DNA from: Pseudomonadota bacterium
GTDB taxonomy: Bacteria > Bdellovibrionota_C > UBA2361 > SZUA-149 > DAOLCO01
Direction: 5' to 3'
DNA: 64,000 bases
Assembly (NCBI GenBank): GCA_027487795.1
Contig: JAIYCX010000039.1
Span: 1-64,000 of the forward strand
The position numbers were made by a program, and so were the translations under genes. The notes beneath the pieces were generated by a model. That model was not told the origin of the DNA and searched no databases. It worked only from the letters and a program-made list of their open reading frames with translations. This document shows positions 52,253 to 61,720 of this stretch, in pieces (positions within the stretch are counted from its first letter, which is position 1; each line of letters starts with the position of its first letter).

Positions 52253-53560
52253 TTGATTAAAGCAAAAAAATCACTTTCTCTATCTGATAGTATTTCATTA
52301 ATTGTCAGTAGCATAGTTGGCGCAGGTATATTTGAAAGTGCTCCACTAGTAGCAAAAAGTTGTAATAGTATCGAAGGCGTTTTGATACTATGGTTTTTAG
52401 GTGGCATTCTCTCTTTGTTTGGCGCTTTGGTGTATGCAGAGCTTTTATCTAGGTTTCCTCAGGATGGAGGAGATTATAATTTTTTAACTAGTGCTTTTGG
52501 GGAGAAGGTGGGCTTTCTTTTTTCTTGGTCACAAATAACTATCATACAGCCGGGGTCAATAGCGGCAATGTGTTTTTTATTTGCTAATTATTTTACAGAG
52601 TTTTTAGAAAGTTTATCTGTAAATCATAATCTTACCAAAACTGCCTTAGCTACTATAACTTTATTATTTTTGCTCATAATTAATATTTTTAGTTTTAATT
52701 CGAGTAAGTTATTCCAGAATATACTCACTTTTTTAAGTATTTTAGGATTACTCATTATTATAAGTGTAGTTTTCTTTTTACCAAACCAGTCTTTTATTGA
52801 ACATACAAGGGTCTCTAATGCTAATTCACCAATTAGTCTTTCAATGATTTTAATTTTATTTGCATACGGTGGATGGAATCAAATAGCTTTTGTTGCTGCA
52901 GAAATAAAAGACGCTACTAAGAATTTGGCTAAGTCTTTAATTGCAGGGATTTTTGTCGTTACATTATTATATTGCTTAACTAACTTCTCTTTTTTGTATT
53001 CTTTGGGAATACAAAAAGTAAGAGATTCAAATTCAGTTGCTACCGATACATTGTCATTAATTTTGCCTGTTGCTTCAAAACCTCTAATTTCGTTGATTAT
53101 CTGTATTACTTGTTTAGGGTCTATTCAGGCAATCTTTTTTAGTGGAGCTAGAATTAGTTTTACATTAGGAAAAGATTTCTCTTTTTTTAAGATTCTTTCG
53201 ACTTGGAATAATGATAGAGAAGGACCTATTTACTCTTATTTTTTTCAAACACTAGCCAGTTTATTAGTCTTACTTATGACCGGTTCTTTTGCTAATTCTA
53301 TTGTTTATACTTCTACTATAGTTTGGATTTTGTTTTTTTTATCAGGATTGTCTTTATTCGTTTTTAGAAAAAGAGATACTTCAGTTCATACTTTTCTACT
53401 TAGGCCGTATCCTTTTATTCCTTTAGTTTTTTGCTTGAGCTGTTTATATTTAATTTACAGTTCTTTTACTTATGATATGAAAGGATCATTGATTTCTTTA
53501 GTGATAGTTTCGTTTGGGTTCTTACCTTATTACTGTAGTCGTAGGAGTCTTTTTACTTAA
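52253..53560 (+). CDS. APC-superfamily amino-acid permease
   Basis: The 435-aa protein starts TTG at 52253. It has about 12 membrane helices, SLIVSSIVGAGIFESAPLVA (GSGIF-like motif, about 14-33), LSRFPQDGGDYNFLTSAFG (about 68-86) and AYGGWNQIAFVAAEIKDATK (about 203-222), all features of APC permeases (FMN/LAT group). The substrate is unknown. It overlaps the convergent HTTM gene by 39 bases, so the two C-termini share coding sequence. Confidence 0.85.
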   Translation: MIKAKKSLSLSDSISLIVSSIVGAGIFESAPLVAKSCNSIEGVLILWFLGGILSLFGALVYAELLSRFPQDGGDYNFLTSAFGEKVGFLFSWSQITIIQPGSIAAMCFLFANYFTEFLESLSVNHNLTKTALATITLLFLLIINIFSFNSSKLFQNILTFLSILGLLIIISVVFFLPNQSFIEHTRVSNANSPISLSMILILFAYGGWNQIAFVAAEIKDATKNLAKSLIAGIFVVTLLYCLTNFSFLYSLGIQKVRDSNSVATDTLSLILPVASKPLISLIICITCLGSIQAIFFSGARISFTLGKDFSFFKILSTWNNDREGPIYSYFFQTLASLLVLLMTGSFANSIVYTSTIVWILFFLSGLSLFVFRKRDTSVHTFLLRPYPFIPLVFCLSCLYLIYSSFTYDMKGSLISLVIVSFGFLPYYCSRRSLFT

Positions 53561-54286
53561 TACAAACAACAAAAAATCATTAAATATATTACCATAAAAC
53601 CCAAAGCCAAAAATTATCTCAGTTCCTATATGAAAACCAGTTAAAATTAATCCAAATACAATTGAGAGTATTGGATTTAAAAAAGATAAACTAAGAAAAA
53701 TCTCACCAACTAGTGTTATAATCTGAAGAATTGAACAACAGAGATCGTTATTTATTAAAAAATCATATAAAAAACTGCTTTTAAAACTTTCTCTGCTCGT
53801 TAGCGCTATCCATGTTTGTAAGGTACTACCGTCTACCCAGTTAAGACCACTTTCTTGTATTTTTGTCATCCCACTTAGAAAATAAGTGATGCAAATGTAA
53901 ATTCTACAAGACATAAGCTGAAAGTTACTACTTAACGTTTGTCCAAGAGAGAGAAGAATTAAAATATTACTGATAATATGGCTTTGATGTGGGGTGTAGA
54001 AAGTTTGATTAATAAATATTGAAGAAAGTAGTAAAAAACTTATTGAAGTAAGGTATGATGCAAGCTTAGAATTTTCTTTTAAGTACCAATATGAGCCGGA
54101 AAATATCAGTAGTAATTTTAGAGTAAGAATTAAGTATTGTTGATTTTCATTTTGAAGGTCGAAAAGTGATAAGTTATGAAATCTTACTTCACATTCTTTT
54201 TGGTAATTAAAGCTTATTAAGGCAAAGTAGAAGGCTAGTAATATATTACCTTTTCTACAAAGTGTAAGTAATTGATTAGAGGTCAT
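53522..54286 (-). CDS. HTTM-like membrane protein
   Basis: The 254-aa product from ATG 54286 (MTSNQLLTL) has about six membrane helices and the block YFLSGMTKIQESGLNWVDGSTLQTW (Lys-Trp-Gly-x-Leu pattern), resembling the HTTM (vitamin-K carboxylase-like) domain found in bacteria of unknown function. A longer ATG start at 54358 would run deep into the upstream gene; 54286 gives an 11-base overlap. It forms a pair with the secreted protein at 54276-54698. Confidence 0.65.
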   Translation of the reverse strand: MTSNQLLTLCRKGNILLAFYFALISFNYQKECEVRFHNLSLFDLQNENQQYLILTLKLLLIFSGSYWYLKENSKLASYLTSISFLLLSSIFINQTFYTPHQSHIISNILILLSLGQTLSSNFQLMSCRIYICITYFLSGMTKIQESGLNWVDGSTLQTWIALTSRESFKSSFLYDFLINNDLCCSILQIITLVGEIFLSLSFLNPILSIVFGLILTGFHIGTEIIFGFGFYGNIFNDFLLFVLSKKTPTTTVIR

Positions 54287-54698
54287 TTTTAGAGTGAATA
54301 AGAATAGATCTTTTGCTAAATTTATTATCAAATTTTTTGTTAGGACAGAAAGTTTCAAGTTCTAAAGAATTTATGGTCTTATTTTGTTTTAAACTAAGTA
54401 AAATTTCTCTCAATGGTAGAGTATTATTGTCCTCGCCATTTTTAACTACAAAATTTGAAGTTTCTTTAACCATACATCCTAGTATAGGCTTGTCATTTGC
54501 AACATAAATCCAGTCTTTATTCAAAATTGGAATAGCTTTAAGTTCTCCCGAGGAGTTTTTAGCATTAACTAAACTGGTGCATTCAGGAACTTTAGCAGAG
54601 AACATCGGAAAGCTTGAAAAGGGAAATAGGTCTGGGTTTATTAGAGGAATTAGTAAGTGAAGTGATAGAAAACTAATAATTATTATTTTTGCAGTCAT
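54276..54698 (-). CDS. Secreted companion of the HTTM-like protein
   Basis: The 140-aa protein has an N-terminal membrane or signal helix (IIIISFLSLHLLIPLI), then a soluble domain with FPFSSFPMFSAKVPEC and a C-terminal Cys near 120. PFSxFPMF is a motif I associate with secreted partners of HTTM proteins, but I cannot verify this. It overlaps the HTTM gene by 11 bases. Confidence 0.58.
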   Translation of the reverse strand: MTAKIIIISFLSLHLLIPLINPDLFPFSSFPMFSAKVPECTSLVNAKNSSGELKAIPILNKDWIYVANDKPILGCMVKETSNFVVKNGEDNNTLPLREILLSLKQNKTINSLELETFCPNKKFDNKFSKRSILIHSKNDL

Positions 54699-54701
54699 TC
54701 G

Positions 54702-55166
54702 CTATTTAGAATTTTTCATAGCCAATGCAGCTTTTAAAACTGGTAAAGTTGCGCGGTCTTTTTCTCTATTTGCAGATTCTTTACTAACAATTACTCTATC
54801 TAATGGTAATAAACATAGATCAACTCCAGATACGTTTGCTCTGATTGCATTATTAAACTCTTCTTCAAAACTCTTAAGACCATGCATGTGAGTTACTAAA
54901 TCAAAGATTTTTAATTTATCTGGCCCTAGCATAGGAGGATTTAAGCCAACTAGACCTGGTGGTATGTAAAATCCGTCAACAGAATTTACAGCATCAATAA
55001 AAACTTTAGATCCTAGATTCTCAATCCATAAATCAATATCTTGAGTTGTTACATGCGTATCCTGCATTACTGCACTAGACATTCCGACGATAATAAATCT
55101 AACTCCAAATTCATTAAGTGCAGTAAGAAACTGTTTTTCTTCACTTCTTAATTCTGACATTTCCAA
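54702..55166 (-). CDS. Nucleotidyltransferase-fold protein
   Basis: The 154-aa protein (start may be the Met at 55160) has FIIVGMSSAVMQDTHVTTQDIDLWIE (about 26-52), the GSxA.. and DxD pattern of AbiEii/MNT-type nucleotidyltransferases, and later KLKIFDLVTHMHG. Such proteins are toxin components or minimal nucleotidyltransferases. The usual GGxA is GMSSA. It overlaps the small upstream gene by about 26 bases, consistent with a two-gene toxin-antitoxin-like system. Confidence 0.75.
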   Translation of the reverse strand: MEMSELRSEEKQFLTALNEFGVRFIIVGMSSAVMQDTHVTTQDIDLWIENLGSKVFIDAVNSVDGFYIPPGLVGLNPPMLGPDKLKIFDLVTHMHGLKSFEEEFNNAIRANVSGVDLCLLPLDRVIVSKESANREKDRATLPVLKAALAMKNSK

Positions 55167-55338
55167 ACGTCCTTCTTCTTAAGCCTCTGGCTAGTTTTTC
55201 TTCTATTGTATCAAATTGCGACATGGCTATTCTAAATAGATCACTTACGTCAAATTCTGGATGCTGTTCTTTCACCTTAGCAACTAACTCATTACATTCC
55301 CGAATTTTATTCAAATAGTGCTGTTCTTCGTCAGACAT
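55141..55338 (-). CDS. Small partner of the nucleotidyltransferase
   Basis: The 65-aa helical, highly charged protein (EEQHYLNKIRECNELVAKVK... IEEKLARGLRRRTFGNV) is upstream of and overlaps the nucleotidyltransferase gene. Size and order resemble antitoxin-like partners. The family is not recognised. Confidence 0.6.
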   Translation of the reverse strand: MSDEEQHYLNKIRECNELVAKVKEQHPEFDVSDLFRIAMSQFDTIEEKLARGLRRRTFGNVRIKK

Positions 55339-55548
55339 AATAACTTATAAGTAAAATAGATTAATCATTCTAACATATAATTACAGCCTATAAACAGATA
55401 AAAATAGCGAATTAGTTAATAAGCTATGATTTATATGTCTTATCTACTTATATTTAATTGCGAAAATTAAAATTTAGCTTTAGTTTTAGTCAATTGCTTA
55501 CGACTAAAGTCTTGTTGGCAGTTTATAAATAATTCGGGTAAAGAAATT

Positions 55549-56472
55549 ATGAGCGCGAGATTTGGATCGGGTAGTCCTTCTAAGGCAAAGAATGCAAAGC
55601 TAAAAATATTGATAGCTTGTATGCTTTTGCTTATGGTTCTTCTTTTTGGGGCACTTGCATACTTAGTACAAAATTCAAAAGAAGCCCCAGCTACTATTGT
55701 TTCAACTGAAGTTCCAGGCGTTTCTCAGCCTCAGCCAGTACAACAAGTTAGTGGTGTGTTACTTCCACTGTTTAGAGTTGAAGAAGGCGCTAAGTTGTCA
55801 GCTGATATGTTTAACACTGAACAACTTCCAGCTGATCAAGTTCCACCAAATGCATATCCAATAGCTAATAAAGCTTTACTTGCAGAAAAATATGCAAAGA
55901 GGGCAATGAGTCCTAATGTGCCACTTTTGAATGATGATGTATCTGATGCTCCTCCTTTGAATGCTATTAATATTCCACCAGGCTTTAGGTTGATTACTAT
56001 TATTGTAGATGCTCGATCAGGAGTTGAAGGTTGGGCAAAACCTGGAACTAGAGTTGATGTTTTATTTACTTTTACGCAAAATGGCACTAAGAAAATTGCT
56101 CCTATAGCAAAAGCTGTGAAAGTTGTTTCTATTGCGGGTAATGCAGCACAGAATACTCCAGATAAAGCCGCTGTCGCAGGGCCTGTAACAGTATCGCTTT
56201 TAGTGACTGAAAAACAATCTAGGAGTGTTGAGCTTGCTAGATCATCTGGTGAGTTAAGTTTAGTACTTGTTGGTGGCAAAGAAATGCCAACAGAAGATAG
56301 TGGTCCTACTGAAATAGACACTATCGAACAAATTTTGCAACAAGACCAGAAAACTACAGTAGTTGAAGAAGTTCCACCTGATGGAACAATGTACTCTACT
56401 GATCCAGCTACAGGTAAGCAACTAAAGTATGAACTTAGAAAAGGTAAGTGGGTGAAAGCTAAGTCAGAATAG
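55549..56472 (+). CDS. cpaB: Flp pilus assembly protein CpaB/RcpC
   Basis: The 307-aa protein has one N-terminal membrane helix (LKILIACMLLLMVLLFGALAYLV, about 17-39) and an SAF-like domain. GVLLPLFRVEEGAKLSADMFN and MSPNVPLLNDDVSDAP precede PGFRLITIIVDARSGVEGWAKPG (about 147-169), the core signature of CpaB. It helps position the Tad secretin in the periplasm. It is the first gene of the tad operon. No secretin (rcpA), cpaE or prepilin peptidase is in the window. Confidence 0.88.
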   Translation: MSARFGSGSPSKAKNAKLKILIACMLLLMVLLFGALAYLVQNSKEAPATIVSTEVPGVSQPQPVQQVSGVLLPLFRVEEGAKLSADMFNTEQLPADQVPPNAYPIANKALLAEKYAKRAMSPNVPLLNDDVSDAPPLNAINIPPGFRLITIIVDARSGVEGWAKPGTRVDVLFTFTQNGTKKIAPIAKAVKVVSIAGNAAQNTPDKAAVAGPVTVSLLVTEKQSRSVELARSSGELSLVLVGGKEMPTEDSGPTEIDTIEQILQQDQKTTVVEEVPPDGTMYSTDPATGKQLKYELRKGKWVKAKSE

Positions 56473-56526
56473 TAATATGGTTTAATATAATGTTATTTTA
56501 AAAGTTAATACTTTTTAAGGTTTTTT

Positions 56527-57978
56527 ATGGATAAGGAAAGAGAGAATTTACTAGAACTTTTTTCTACAAGAGTTAAGGAAAATACATCATCTACTAAAAA
56601 AATAGATGGCTTAGAGAAGAAGTTAATAGGTACAGACTCGGGTAGTCCTGGGCCAAATCGTACAACTAAAAAGACTCAAGATGGATTATCGCCAGTAGGT
56701 AATGCAGTATTACGTGAAGCTAGAAGAGAACTGGGTTCGCGAGGTGGAGATTCAGCTCAAGAAGATATTTCTGAAGATGCTATAGCAAAAGCAGTAGATA
56801 GAGTCTGTGCTACAAGAGGCTTTGTCTTAGATGATGTTACTAGAGCCGAAATTATTGTTGCTATTAAGCAAGATTTATTTGGTTGGGGAGTACTTCAGCC
56901 ACTTATTGAAGATCCAGAAGTTACCGATATACATTGTTACGATTTTAAAACAGTAGTTTTACAACGTGGTAAAATGAGTGAAATTACTTCACTCAGATGG
57001 CCAAGTCATGAGGCATATTGTACTTTTATTGATAGGGTACTCTATAGATTAGGTAAGAGTTTATCTACTCAGCAGCATACAGTTGACGCATCGTTTCCAG
57101 ATGGAAAAAGAATTTGCGCTGTTCACAAAAGTGTTTGTGGTTCAAAGGGTCCTCTTGTTACTATAAGAGTACCAAGAGTAGCAGAAGCTAGTTTGGAAAG
57201 TTTAGTTTCTTATCAAGTTGCTCCTCCGTTAATAGTAAATTATTTAGCAGCTCTTACTAGAACAGTTGAACATACTTTTATGGTTTCTGGTGAGACCGGA
57301 ACTGGAAAGACTACTTTAATGAGGTCATTAGGAACTCAGTTTAGACCTGAGGAAAGTATCATTGCTATAGAAGATACTCCTGAACTGAACTTTCAACATC
57401 CATATTACAGAAGTTTAGTTTCTAGAACTGCTAATACTGAAGGAGTCGGAGAAGTTACTCTATCAGAGCATATTAGAACTACACTTAGAATGTGTCCAAC
57501 TAGAGTTATTCTAGGAGAAATGAGAACACCTGAGTCTGCTGAATCATTTCTTGAATCTGCCCAAACTGGTCACTGCGGGATGTCTACTGTACATGCTAGA
57601 AATGCAAGAGAGACTTTAACTAGATTAGAATCTTTACTCGGTCGTGCTCAGAGAGGAGTAAGTATAGATATTATCAGACAGCAAATAGCCTTAGCTGTTG
57701 ATGTTGTAATTTGGCAAGTTAGAGAGAAAGCTAGTGGACGAGTTCGTACTGGTGAAGTTGTAGAAGTTGGGAATTTTTCTGAAGGAAATATTCAAGTTCG
57801 GCCTATGTTTAAGCTGGTACAGCAAGGAGAAAGCCCTGTTTGGGAAGTACTCTCATATTCAAGCTTCTTTGAAGATGTATTAGAAAAGAATGGAATATAT
57901 CTAGGAGATGCGCCAAAGTATATTGGTTTTAATAATAATGAACAAGATAGCTCTGCAGATTTAGTTAAGAGAAAGTAG
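56527..57978 (+). CDS. cpaF: Tad pilus ATPase CpaF/TadA
   Basis: The 483-aa secretion ATPase has VSGETGTGKTTLMRSLGTQ (Walker A, about 257-275), EDTPELNFQHP (Asp box), RVILGEMRTPESAESFLESA (Walker B) and TGHCGMSTVHARNARETLTRLE (His box). The N-terminal 120 residues contain the usual FGWGVLQPLIEDPEVTDI block. It powers Flp pilus extension. It is followed 3 bases later by tadB. Confidence 0.95.
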   Translation: MDKERENLLELFSTRVKENTSSTKKIDGLEKKLIGTDSGSPGPNRTTKKTQDGLSPVGNAVLREARRELGSRGGDSAQEDISEDAIAKAVDRVCATRGFVLDDVTRAEIIVAIKQDLFGWGVLQPLIEDPEVTDIHCYDFKTVVLQRGKMSEITSLRWPSHEAYCTFIDRVLYRLGKSLSTQQHTVDASFPDGKRICAVHKSVCGSKGPLVTIRVPRVAEASLESLVSYQVAPPLIVNYLAALTRTVEHTFMVSGETGTGKTTLMRSLGTQFRPEESIIAIEDTPELNFQHPYYRSLVSRTANTEGVGEVTLSEHIRTTLRMCPTRVILGEMRTPESAESFLESAQTGHCGMSTVHARNARETLTRLESLLGRAQRGVSIDIIRQQIALAVDVVIWQVREKASGRVRTGEVVEVGNFSEGNIQVRPMFKLVQQGESPVWEVLSYSSFFEDVLEKNGIYLGDAPKYIGFNNNEQDSSADLVKRK

Positions 57979-57981
57979 AAT

Positions 57982-58983
57982 ATGAATACTACGATAATTG
58001 TAGCAGTAGTAATTTTTATTGTTATTTTAATAGCACTTGGTTTTGCTTTTGTGCAACTAGGTGGATCTGATAAGAGTAATTCAAATGAATCTTTAAGAAA
58101 TTTAATTCAAAATCAAAAAGGAGAGAAGGGTAAATTCGAAAATACTCCGAAAAATAAATCTAAAGAATTAGATAAAGGAAGCGCGGCTCTTTTAGCTGCT
58201 TCTACTGGTGAAAAATTAAATGTTCAAAGAGATATATCTAATCCAGATTTAGAACGGAAGATTTATTATGCAAGGTGGAATATTACGCCGTTACAGTTTA
58301 ATCTTTTTAAAGCAGCAATGACATTAATAATTGTTGCCGGCTCGTATAATTTCGTTAGAGCACCTTTAATAATTCTATTTGCTTTTACTACGCCTATTTT
58401 TATTAGTAGTTTATTATCTAAGGCTGTAAATAAAAGATTTAATAACTTTGATAGGGATTATCCTGACTTTATAATGTCAGTAGTGAGCAGGATTAAATCA
58501 GGTATGAATTCATTTAGTGCAATACAGTCTTCTGCTAATGGTTTTGATGATTCATCGTTGGTAAAAGCAGAAGTTGCATTGATGCTAGAGAAAATAAGAC
58601 TAGGAGTTCAAGAAGAAATAGCAATTGGCGAGTTCGGGGAAACTATTCCTCATCCTGAGATAGAATTATTTGTCCAAGTTTTAATTTTAAATAGACGACT
58701 TGGGGGGAATTTATCTCAAACCTTAGAGCGTTTAGCAAAGCAGGTTAGAAAAAGACAAGAATTTAGAAAAAAAGCAGTCGGAGCAATCTCTATGGAAAGA
58801 GGAGGGGCGTTCTTTATCGCTTTAATTATGAGCGGAGCTTTAATATTAATCTCCTTTATTTCACCAGAACTTTTAAGGGGATCCTTCCAAAATCCAGCTG
58901 GACAAATGATTTTTCAATCAGGTTTATTATTTGTAGGTTTAGGCTTTTGGATAATGAGAAAAGTAACAGAAGTTAAAGTGTAA
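57982..58983 (+). CDS. tadB: Tad pilus platform protein TadB
   Basis: The 333-aa protein has an N-terminal helix (1-22), a pair of helices at about 115-165 and a T2SF domain (RIKSGMNSFSAIQSSANG near 166-183, LILNRRLGGNLSQTLERLAKQVRKRQEFRKKA near 230-262), followed by two C-terminal helices. It is the inner-membrane platform component of the Tad system. The gaps to cpaF and tadC are 3 and 15 bases. Confidence 0.9.
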   Translation: MNTTIIVAVVIFIVILIALGFAFVQLGGSDKSNSNESLRNLIQNQKGEKGKFENTPKNKSKELDKGSAALLAASTGEKLNVQRDISNPDLERKIYYARWNITPLQFNLFKAAMTLIIVAGSYNFVRAPLIILFAFTTPIFISSLLSKAVNKRFNNFDRDYPDFIMSVVSRIKSGMNSFSAIQSSANGFDDSSLVKAEVALMLEKIRLGVQEEIAIGEFGETIPHPEIELFVQVLILNRRLGGNLSQTLERLAKQVRKRQEFRKKAVGAISMERGGAFFIALIMSGALILISFISPELLRGSFQNPAGQMIFQSGLLFVGLGFWIMRKVTEVKV

Positions 58984-58998
58984 AGGTTTAGCTAGATA

Positions 58999-59934
58999 AT
59001 GAGTTCTATTACTTTAGTTTTGATTGGTATTGTCGTCCTCTTCTTCGTAGGGGCAGGTGTATTAGTTCGTATTTTTATATTTCCTACTAAAGTTAAGTCT
59101 TCTTCTTTATCTAATTTAACAGGCATGACTAGTGGTAATAACTATAGTGCAACTAATACGAATACAAATTCACATGTTAAAATTACTTTAGAAGAAGTTC
59201 AAGCTAAAATGAATAATGGGGGAAAAACTAGGGCAGTTAATCCCAATGATCCTGAGGTTCTATTTTTTAGAGCTGGTTATTTTTCAAATGAACAGAGAGC
59301 AAAATTTTATAGATTAAAAAGAACTTTACAAATTGTGCTTCCATTAGGCTTGGGCGCCTTACTTTTTGTCATTAACGGTCCTATCTATTTATTATTAGGA
59401 GCAGCAGGTGGTTATATGGTGGCAAGGGTTATGCCGGATCATATACTATCAAAGAAAGCTAAAGTAAGAGAAGAAGAATCGTTGTATTTTTTACCTTTAG
59501 TTATTGAACAAATTTCAATTGGAGTTAGTAGTTCTCTTGATGTAGGTCCATGTGTTGCTTATGTTGTTTCTATGGCAGATGAACGTGGAACTCATAATGT
59601 GGTTACGGAATTACTTACTCAAGTAACAAAGTTAATGAAAGCGGGTATGGCACTTGATGAAGCGCTTATGGATGTCGGTGAAGTAGTTGGGATTAAGGAA
59701 GTAAAGAATTCTTTTATGTTTCTAGCGCAATGCGCAAAACATGGGGGTGAAATATCTAAACAACTTCAAGAATTAGCTGAATCAGTAACAACTGCAAGGC
59801 AACTTGAAATTGAAGCTAAAATTATTGCACTTCCTAACAAAGCAACTGGTGCTTTGGGAATGGTATTTTTTGGCTTTTTTATTATGTTAGTTTCTGGAAT
59901 ATTTGTAAGAGTTATCGCAGGTATGGGAGGTTAG
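58999..59934 (+). CDS. tadC: Tad pilus platform protein TadC
   Basis: The 311-aa protein has the T2SF fold: YFLPLVIEQISIGVSSSLDV (about 160-179), MKAGMALDEALMDVGEVVGIKEVKNSF and AKHGGEISKQLQELAESVTTARQLEIEAKI (about 249-278), then a final helix pair. It is the second platform protein and pairs with TadB. Confidence 0.88.
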   Translation: MSSITLVLIGIVVLFFVGAGVLVRIFIFPTKVKSSSLSNLTGMTSGNNYSATNTNTNSHVKITLEEVQAKMNNGGKTRAVNPNDPEVLFFRAGYFSNEQRAKFYRLKRTLQIVLPLGLGALLFVINGPIYLLLGAAGGYMVARVMPDHILSKKAKVREEESLYFLPLVIEQISIGVSSSLDVGPCVAYVVSMADERGTHNVVTELLTQVTKLMKAGMALDEALMDVGEVVGIKEVKNSFMFLAQCAKHGGEISKQLQELAESVTTARQLEIEAKIIALPNKATGALGMVFFGFFIMLVSGIFVRVIAGMGG

Positions 59935-59943
59935 AAAACTTTT

Positions 59944-61668
59944 ATGTTACTAACCTTGTTAATAATTAGTGCGCTCTTATCTTTAGATTATTTATTATTT
60001 TTATCACACTCATCTACAAAATATATAACTAAGTTAATAATATTAGGAGTATCAAGTAGAGTAATATTCTTGATACTAACTTTGATATTTGGATTAAACC
60101 TCCAAATTAATTATTTAATCTCAGCTTCGATTGGACTAGTCTCACTAGTTATTTACTCGCAAGCTATAGTGAAGTCTCTTCAGAGACAATCAGAAGTCAT
60201 CTCACGCTTTTTCTTAGACGCTATGCCTTCACAGCAAGTTAATATCGAGTTAGATCAGAGAGCGGGTTTTATTAGTAGTTCTGCAGCACGAGAAGAAAAA
60301 AAGAATTTATTTAACAGTGCTATTAGTATCGGTTCCTTTGAAGGTCTTATTCGGTGGCTGAGTGTTGATTTTTGGTTGATGGGTCTTGGTTCCATTTTAA
60401 TTGGTATAATTAGTTATTTCAGCAATAATAGTATTCTTGATAGTTTTCAGAAAGCCTCGGCAACTTTATTTTTATTAAGCGTCTCTTCTATCTTAAGCGC
60501 ACTGCCTCTAGTAAAATTTCTATCTTTCTTAGATATCAATAGACGAGAAAAGGAAATAAACTTTAAGACAATGTTTTTTAGACTATCTTTAGTTAGTATT
60601 CTCTCATTTTGTTTTTTCGCGTTAACATTAGGATTTACTATTAGTCTTCCAATTCTTTTTGCAACTATTATTTTCTCATTATTCTATATTTTTCATAGTC
60701 GAAAAAAAATTATTCAGAATTATTTATTTAAAAGAACGGATAATAATAACTTTTGCTCCGAGTCGGAATCTAATAAGGTTCTGATAGACGAAAGTATTAA
60801 GTATATAAATATTCCGGTACCTAGTAATTTGTTAAATACTTACAATGCCAAGCAAATAGAAGAAATATTAAACACAGAAGAGCTTTTAGATAGTATTTCA
60901 AGCTTTGTTAAGGGCGTTCGACTTTATTCAGTAACTCCAGAATATCAAAAAATAAATAGAATAGTTTCTGAGAAAAAAGTGTTAAAGACCTTATTTTTAT
61001 CTGATTATTATCTTGATAGAGTAAGAGATGATTTCGGACTCGAGATTTCTAAAAAAAATCTACCGCAAAATATTTTAAATAAATTAAAATTTGAATCTAA
61101 TCTAGCCTCTTATTTGCAGGATTATTTTATTATTGAATCTGCATCTAGGCTTTCAATTTCTGATAGTTTAATTAGCATAGACCAGAAATATAAGGGATTA
61201 AATTCTAGTATTAGTTTATTAAAACAGAATTCCTACGATTCTTTTATTGAGGCAGTTAAAACTATAGATAGTTTAGGCTACAAAAATATTCCAGAAGATA
61301 TACTAATCGAAATGATCATTAAATTTTCAACAATAGATTTTGAGCCTAGTGAGTTTGTAGAAGAACTTATTAAGTTACTTGTTGAAGAAAATCCTCATTT
61401 ACTATCTTCAAATGATGGCTCTGCTCATATGGTCTATGTTAGTGAAGAGGCATTGTCTGATGAACCGTCTTTAAAGTATCATATTTCAGAGATAGGTATT
61501 CGATTAAAGAAGCGGGGAATTTCTAAGCTTGTAATAAAAGTGCCACAATTATCAGACAATAGAGTGGCTGCTATAATAAATTACTTAAAAGAGGTTAATA
61601 TGCGAGCTTGCGTGTTAGATTCTTCGATAAGACCTCGAATAAGTGTCTTTCCTGTATTAGTTATTTGA
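59944..61668 (+). CDS. Unknown membrane protein of the tad operon
   Basis: The 574-aa protein has about six or seven membrane helices in the first 270 residues (LLTLLIISALLSLDYLLFL at the start) and a soluble C-terminal part of about 300 residues. That part is helical and ends in an alpha/beta segment ISKLVIKVPQLSDNRVAAIINY... RISVFPVLVI. The C-terminal layout vaguely recalls FlhA-type export-gate C-domains, but I see no diagnostic motif. It is 9 bases after tadC and 52 before the pseudokinase gene, so it is part of the operon. Confidence 0.6.
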   Translation: MLLTLLIISALLSLDYLLFLSHSSTKYITKLIILGVSSRVIFLILTLIFGLNLQINYLISASIGLVSLVIYSQAIVKSLQRQSEVISRFFLDAMPSQQVNIELDQRAGFISSSAAREEKKNLFNSAISIGSFEGLIRWLSVDFWLMGLGSILIGIISYFSNNSILDSFQKASATLFLLSVSSILSALPLVKFLSFLDINRREKEINFKTMFFRLSLVSILSFCFFALTLGFTISLPILFATIIFSLFYIFHSRKKIIQNYLFKRTDNNNFCSESESNKVLIDESIKYINIPVPSNLLNTYNAKQIEEILNTEELLDSISSFVKGVRLYSVTPEYQKINRIVSEKKVLKTLFLSDYYLDRVRDDFGLEISKKNLPQNILNKLKFESNLASYLQDYFIIESASRLSISDSLISIDQKYKGLNSSISLLKQNSYDSFIEAVKTIDSLGYKNIPEDILIEMIIKFSTIDFEPSEFVEELIKLLVEENPHLLSSNDGSAHMVYVSEEALSDEPSLKYHISEIGIRLKKRGISKLVIKVPQLSDNRVAAIINYLKEVNMRACVLDSSIRPRISVFPVLVI

Positions 61669-61720
61669 GTTATCACTGTTATTAATCAAGCTGTGCCATT
61701 ACGTAAATTAGGGGAATCAG

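Noticed and set aside
55836..56321. 161-aa minus-strand frame inside cpaB
   Set aside because: Antisense shadow of a recognised Tad gene.
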